Positions 60,030-64,000 of a DNA stretch of 64,000 bases are shown piece after piece. The position numbers and the translations under genes are program-made. The DNA lies in assembly GCF_024105655.1 (NCBI RefSeq), contig NZ_JAAAMH010000005.1:206836-270835 (forward strand), given 5' to 3'. The notes under the pieces are model-generated. The model did no database searches. It saw nothing but the letters and a program-made list of their open reading frames with translations, and was not told the DNA's origin. The DNA comes from Aliihoeflea sp. 40Bstr573. GTDB lineage: Bacteria; Pseudomonadota; Alphaproteobacteria; Rhizobiales; Rhizobiaceae. Each line of letters begins with the position of its first letter. Within the stretch, counting starts at the first letter, position 1.

Positions 60030-61508
60030 ATGATCGCACGACCGTTTTCACTCACCCTTCTCGGCATGCTTCTTTCGGCCGGCACCGCGGGCGCCGCCGT
60101 CTCGGTCGTGGAGCCGCCCGAACGCCGCGTCGATGCGCGCTCCGGAGTGCAGGTCGCTCAGCGCGAGGTCGACGTCTATTACGACCAGTTCGGGCGTGAA
60201 GTGCTGGTCGATCCCTATACCGGCGAGGTGATCGCCATCGTGGGCGAGGGTGCGGTCCAGCGCGAACGCGTCATCGAGCCCGATCCGTGGGGCGGCGACT
60301 ACGTCGAGCCCGAGCGCTACGAACCTTATGAAGACGACCGGCGATTGCGTCGCGAGCAGCGCATGCGCGAACTCGGGCGCTATCCGGGCCGTCGGCCTGA
60401 CGGCTTCCCAGAATTCCGAGAGCCGCCGCCGATCCCGCCGCAGCCGCAGATGGCAGCGCCGCAGCCTCAGCCGAGCACGCCCCAAATGGCAGCTCCGCAA
60501 CCGCAATCCCCCGGCGCCGTCGAGCGCCAGCCGCTCGGCAACCAGGCGACGGCGAGCGTCTCCGGCGAAGAGCCGGCCGGCCTGACGCAGCCGGGCACGG
60601 CGATCGAGATCGATCCAGGCACCCAACCGCCGTCCATCTCCACGCCGCGGGCCTCGCTCTCCGGCGCCAGCGAGGACGTGGCAAAGATCCAGATCGTGCT
60701 ATCGCGCATCGGCGCTTCGCCGGGCGTGATCGACGGACGGATGGGCGACAACGTCAACAAGGCGATCGCCACCTACCAGGAATTGCGCGGCGAAGCGCTG
60801 CGCACCTACGACACGCAGTCGATCGAGGCCGTGCTGCAGGACACCGGCGGCGATGCCTTCATCGAATACGAGATCACGCCCGTCGACGCGGCGGGCCCGT
60901 TCATCGCGTCCGTGCCGGAAGATTATGGCCAGAAGGCGCAGCTCGAGACGCTTGGCTACACGTCGGTTGCCGAAAAGCTGGCCGAGCGCTTCCACATGGA
61001 CGAGGACTATCTGCGCGCGCTCAATCCGGGTGCCAATTTCGAGCGACCCGGGACGCGCATCCGCGTCGCCAACGTTGTGCGTCCCAAGCGCGAGCAGGTT
61101 GCGCGGATCATCGCCGACAAGAGCGCCAAGCAGGTGCGTGCGTTCGACGCCAGCGGCAAGCTCGTCGTCGCCTATCCGGCCACGATCGGCTCCCAATCGA
61201 CGCCCTCTCCAACCGGCACGCATACGGTGGAGCGCATCGCGCTCGATCCGGAGTACACCTACAATCCCAAGATCAATTTCAAGCAGGGCGACAACGACAA
61301 GGTGCTGACCATCCCGCCGGGACCGAACGGCCCGGTCGGGTCCGTCTGGATCGCGCTGTCGAAGCCAACCTACGGCATTCACGGCACGCCGGAGCCCTCG
61401 AAGATCGGCAAGACCTATTCCAATGGGTGTATCCGTTTGACCAACTGGGACGCGCAGGAACTCGCCAGGCTCGTGTCGAAGGGTGTCACGGTGGAGTTTC
61501 AGGAATAG
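60030..61508 (+). CDS. L,D-transpeptidase (YkuD domain) with peptidoglycan-binding repeats
   Basis: 492 aa. Signal peptide (about 1-22, after AGAA), a Pro/Gln-rich linker (130-190, PQPQMAAP), a PG_binding_1-like segment (KIQIVLSRIGASPGVIDGRM), then the YkuD catalytic domain with His in IHGTPEP and Cys in YSNGCIRL. Forms 3-3 crosslinks, or attaches beta-barrel proteins, in the wall of polar-growing rhizobia. ATG 60030 preferred over TTG 60012 because it gives the better signal peptide. Confidence 0.93.
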   Translation: MIARPFSLTLLGMLLSAGTAGAAVSVVEPPERRVDARSGVQVAQREVDVYYDQFGREVLVDPYTGEVIAIVGEGAVQRERVIEPDPWGGDYVEPERYEPYEDDRRLRREQRMRELGRYPGRRPDGFPEFREPPPIPPQPQMAAPQPQPSTPQMAAPQPQSPGAVERQPLGNQATASVSGEEPAGLTQPGTAIEIDPGTQPPSISTPRASLSGASEDVAKIQIVLSRIGASPGVIDGRMGDNVNKAIATYQELRGEALRTYDTQSIEAVLQDTGGDAFIEYEITPVDAAGPFIASVPEDYGQKAQLETLGYTSVAEKLAERFHMDEDYLRALNPGANFERPGTRIRVANVVRPKREQVARIIADKSAKQVRAFDASGKLVVAYPATIGSQSTPSPTGTHTVERIALDPEYTYNPKINFKQGDNDKVLTIPPGPNGPVGSVWIALSKPTYGIHGTPEPSKIGKTYSNGCIRLTNWDAQELARLVSKGVTVEFQE

Positions 61509-61530
61509 GGTTCTGGACTGGCTGGAACGA

Positions 61531-61562
61531 AAAAGGGCTGCTTCGGCGGCCCTTTCTTTTTC
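61531..61562 (+). terminator. Rho-independent terminator after the L,D-transpeptidase gene
   Basis: Seven-pair stem GGGCTGC/GCGGCCC (one T-G wobble) closed by a TTCG tetraloop, with A and T tracts on both sides. Confidence 0.85.
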
Positions 61563-61591
61563 TCCTCAGCTGGTCGCGGTGATGCGCTTCG

Positions 61592-63538
61592 TCAGTTGGT
61601 CGCGGCCATGCGCAGCGGCGGCACCGGGTCGCCGTTCAACAAAGCGTCGATGCGCTGGCGCTCATAGTTGAAGGCTTCCAGTTCCTGGCCTTCGAGCGAG
61701 CGGTTCTGCGGCAGGCGCACCCGCATGGGGTCGACCTTGGTGCCGTTGACGATCAGCTCATAGTGAAGATGGTTGCCGGTCGACAGGCCCGTCGAGCCGA
61801 CATAGCCGATGACCTGGCCCTGGCGCACCCGCGCGCCAGCCCGGACGCCGTCGGCTATCGCATGCTGGTGGCTGTAGGACGAAACATAACCATTGGCGTG
61901 GCGAATGATCGTCTGCCGGCCGTAACCGCCCGTCCAGCCGGCTTCCTCCACGACGCCATTGCCCGAGGCGATGATCGGTGTACCGCGCGGCGCGGCCCAG
62001 TCGACCCCGGTGTGGGCGCGCACATAACCGAGGATCGGATGGCGCCGGCCGCCGAAACCCGAGGTGAAGCGACCGTTGGGAACCGGATTGCGCAGCAGGA
62101 ACTGCCGCGCCGAGCGACCTTCCTCGTCGAAATAGTCGAGCGTGCCGTCCTCCATCTGGAAGCGGTAAAAGCTGCGCGTCGTCGCGCCGAAGGAGGCGCT
62201 GACATAAAGGAGCTCCGAATCGCCGGTGGCGCTATCGTCAGCGTCGGGATTGGAGAAGAAGAGCTCGATGCGGTCGGTTGGGCCGAGCCGCGACTGGTAG
62301 TCGACCTCCGCGGCCAGAAGCCGGATCAGTTGCCGCGTCATGTCGCGGTTAAGCCCATAGGAATATGCCGCGCGGTAGATGCCGTCATAGACGGTCGGCA
62401 GATTGCCGGCCGCGCCGATGACCGGGATCGAACCCTGCATGGCGATGGCGATCGCCGGGTTGGGTTCGGGCTCGTCGCCGGGCACGAACTGGCCGCGGTC
62501 GTCGATGGCGACCGTCGCGCGATGAGCGGCTTCCTGATAGAGGCTGGCGCGCATGATACGGGCCTCTTCGCCGGCGATCTCAAGCCCGATGCGAAGCACC
62601 GAGCCGGCGGGCAGGGTTTCGCTGTCGGCCATCTTGGCAACGGCCTCCGCCATCGCCACCGAAGGTGGGTCGTCATAGCCAGCCTCGGCGAGGAGTTCGG
62701 CGATCGGTTCCTCGCGACGCGCGACCACCATGTCTTCGGCGAATTCCGGTGCTACGTCTGTGGCCGGCTCGCGCGGCGCGATCGACACGTTTTCCGGCAC
62801 CACCCGGATGCCGTAGTTGCCGAGCGCCGTGCCGGCGAGGCCGTCGCCGAAGCGCTGCGGGTCGACATAATGCAGCGCGGCGACCTGGATGTCGCCATCG
62901 GTCAGGATCGCGCCGGTGTTGCGCACGACCGCCTCCACCTCGTCGGCCGACAATTCGCTGCGCGTGTCGAACGTCGCCGAATCGAGCGGGAAGGCGGTGG
63001 TGCGCAGGCTGACCTCGCTCTCCACCTTGGCGCCGTAGATCTGGCCCATGGCGACGGTGGGGGCTGGCGGTGCCTCCTCGGCGAAGACTTCCAGCGGATC
63101 GAAGGCAGGATAATCGCGGTCGGTCGAATGGCCGGCGGCAAGCGCCATGTCGACATGCACGAACGGGACGGTGCGCACGATGTCGACGTCGTTCTCGCGC
63201 TGAAGCGTCGAAATCTCCATGCGGCGGCGATCCGACATGCTCGCGAGGATGCGCGAAGCAACGAGCCGGCCGGTCTTGGTCGCCTCGCCGGTGGCAGACG
63301 CGGCGCTGTCGAGAGGCGGCGGGGTGGCGGCCTGCGATGCGCGCGTCACGACATTGCCCGCGTCGAGCGCGGCGAACAGCGCGACGCCCATCAAGATGCT
63401 CGAGGTGATGCCGGTCAGGAAGGTTCCGGACAGCCAGCGGGCGGAAATTTCCCGCCGATCGGGCGGGCCGCTGCGGCCGGCGCCGTTGAGCGGCGGCTCG
63501 TCTCCCAATTCCCATGCGGCCAGATCGAGTTCGTTCAT
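61592..63538 (-). CDS. M23 family metallopeptidase (LytM), membrane-anchored
   Basis: 648 aa. One helix near 33-60 (LSGTFLTGITSSILMGVALFA), a long middle part without known domain, and a C-terminal peptidase: GGRRHPILGYVRAHTGVDWAAP gives the HxxxxxxxxxD zinc ligands and STGNHLHYELIVNG the HxH. Cuts peptidoglycan crosslinks. Resembles rhizobial RgsM-type proteins needed for polar growth, but that name is uncertain. Convergent with the L,D-transpeptidase. Confidence 0.9.
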   Translation of the reverse strand: MNELDLAAWELGDEPPLNGAGRSGPPDRREISARWLSGTFLTGITSSILMGVALFAALDAGNVVTRASQAATPPPLDSAASATGEATKTGRLVASRILASMSDRRRMEISTLQRENDVDIVRTVPFVHVDMALAAGHSTDRDYPAFDPLEVFAEEAPPAPTVAMGQIYGAKVESEVSLRTTAFPLDSATFDTRSELSADEVEAVVRNTGAILTDGDIQVAALHYVDPQRFGDGLAGTALGNYGIRVVPENVSIAPREPATDVAPEFAEDMVVARREEPIAELLAEAGYDDPPSVAMAEAVAKMADSETLPAGSVLRIGLEIAGEEARIMRASLYQEAAHRATVAIDDRGQFVPGDEPEPNPAIAIAMQGSIPVIGAAGNLPTVYDGIYRAAYSYGLNRDMTRQLIRLLAAEVDYQSRLGPTDRIELFFSNPDADDSATGDSELLYVSASFGATTRSFYRFQMEDGTLDYFDEEGRSARQFLLRNPVPNGRFTSGFGGRRHPILGYVRAHTGVDWAAPRGTPIIASGNGVVEEAGWTGGYGRQTIIRHANGYVSSYSHQHAIADGVRAGARVRQGQVIGYVGSTGLSTGNHLHYELIVNGTKVDPMRVRLPQNRSLEGQELEAFNYERQRIDALLNGDPVPPLRMAATN

Positions 63539-63767
63539 GCAATCTCTTCATGTGGCGCGCCAATTCGTCGAAACGAGGCGGCCGATTTGCAGTCCGTGAT
63601 GGGACAATTGCCCGCCGGGACCTGCGAAGTCAACGAAGCGGCCGGAATGGCGCCGGCCTGTCCACGGCTTCCCGCCTCTGCCGGTTCAATAGGGCCCTAA
63701 TTAGGCACGCGCGCGTATGCGAGAGGCTGCTACCAAATCTTCCGTGGGGTATTCCGTTGGGTGACAC
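63539..63767. other. Intergenic region without a gene
   Basis: 229 bp between the divergent M23 gene and the rRNA-type promoter. Short ORFs present are not supported. It should hold the peptidase promoter, which I cannot pinpoint. Confidence 0.5.
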
Positions 63768-63827
63768 AAAACTTTCGCAAAAACTTTGAATTGGTCGTTG
63801 ACAGTTTTGGGGAGTGGGGACTATAAC
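63768..63827 (+). promoter_or_regulatory. Strong rRNA-operon-type promoter with A/T-rich upstream element
   Basis: TTGACA at 63798-63803, 18 bases, TATAAC at 63822-63827. Upstream are two AAAACTTT repeats (63768-63775 and 63780-63787) like an UP element. Just after the -10 comes GC-rich CCGCTC, like a stringent discriminator. This is the plan of rrn P1 promoters in alphaproteobacteria. Confidence 0.72.
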
Positions 63828-64000
63828 CCGCTCAACAACGACGGCGGCGACGCTGCTGGCGACGAAGAAGGTTGCTTCTGAGTTTCGCGAAAGTTGGTTG
63901 ACATTACAGAGTATCGCTCTTAAGTGAGCGTCGACTTTGAGGCCTTGAGGCGGTAGCGGATAGGCTGGGACGTTTTGCCGGTTGGCGGGGTGTCTGTTCT
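63828..64000 (+). other. Probable rRNA operon leader, 16S gene beyond the edge
   Basis: 173 bp without ORF. It contains GCTCTTAA (63917-63923) like a weak boxA and ends in TGTTCT, which would begin the TGTTCTTTGA boxA found before 16S genes of rhizobia. The transcript type is inferred; the 16S gene itself is not seen. Confidence 0.6.

Noticed and set aside
63898..63903. Second promoter (TTGACA) in the rRNA-type leader
   Set aside because: No acceptable -10 at 16-18 bases; probably chance within the leader.

Overview
The window is ordinary chromosomal core of a GC-rich alphaproteobacterium. The family-level gene content points to the order Hyphomicrobiales (Rhizobiales): ftsEX beside an hpt/receiver operon, a TIGR02302 protein downstream of lysA, a DUF4167 protein upstream of clpB, EI-Ntr (ptsP) after lysC, a CtrA-type box and an RpoH-type promoter. 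I cannot name genus or species. No insertion sequence, prophage, CRISPR array or plasmid function is visible.

Layout. 1-2.8 kb: ftsX (cut by the window edge), ftsE, a CtrA-like box, a membrane-anchored protein, hpt and a receiver-only response regulator. 2.8-9.1 kb: minus-strand operon argH-lptM-lysA-TIGR02302, divergent from tlpA. 9.2-14.5 kb: a branched-chain amino acid ABC importer in the order livK, hairpin, livG, livF, livH, livM. 14.7-16.4 kb: a diguanylate cyclase and an Omp25-type outer-membrane protein. 16.5-21 kb: hbd and etfBA (electron transfer from acyl-CoA oxidation), then rhomboid protease, PduO-type adenosyltransferase and a small two-helix protein. 21-26.8 kb: BrkB and EamA membrane proteins, gluQRS, an AlkA-like glycosylase, an HNH nuclease, DsbB and a YqaA-type protein.

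27-37 kb is the most accessory-looking stretch. It begins at tRNA-Leu(CAA). It holds an XRE regulator divergent from an orphan Tat-exported peptide-binding protein, a CocE/NonD hydrolase and an aldo/keto reductase. A FemAB-like acyltransferase/flippase pair and an MFS transporter follow. 37-43.5 kb: secA, divergent from a parvulin isomerase, argJ, a GNAT protein and mutT. 43.5-48.4 kb: a small membrane protein behind a hairpin that covers its ribosome binding site, a lone Flp pilin, a methyltransferase, the overlapping run comF-grxC-nitrilase-DUF1178, and ubiG.

48.5-61.5 kb: an ABC-2 exporter, lysC, ptsP, prfA-prmC, the DUF4167 protein, clpB with an RpoH-like promoter, and an L,D-transpeptidase. 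An M23 peptidase converges on the last gene. The final 230 bp carry a strong promoter with an A/T-rich upstream element and a leader ending in the first bases of a boxA-like motif, so a ribosomal RNA operon very probably starts just beyond the edge.

I did not find a convincing new multi-gene system. The best leads are small: the ribosome-site hairpin at 43.6 kb, a perfect inverted repeat in unusual codon context inside argJ, the CtrA box near ftsE, the orphan binding-protein/hydrolase unit next to tRNA-Leu, and the unknown C-terminal domain of the XRE regulator.
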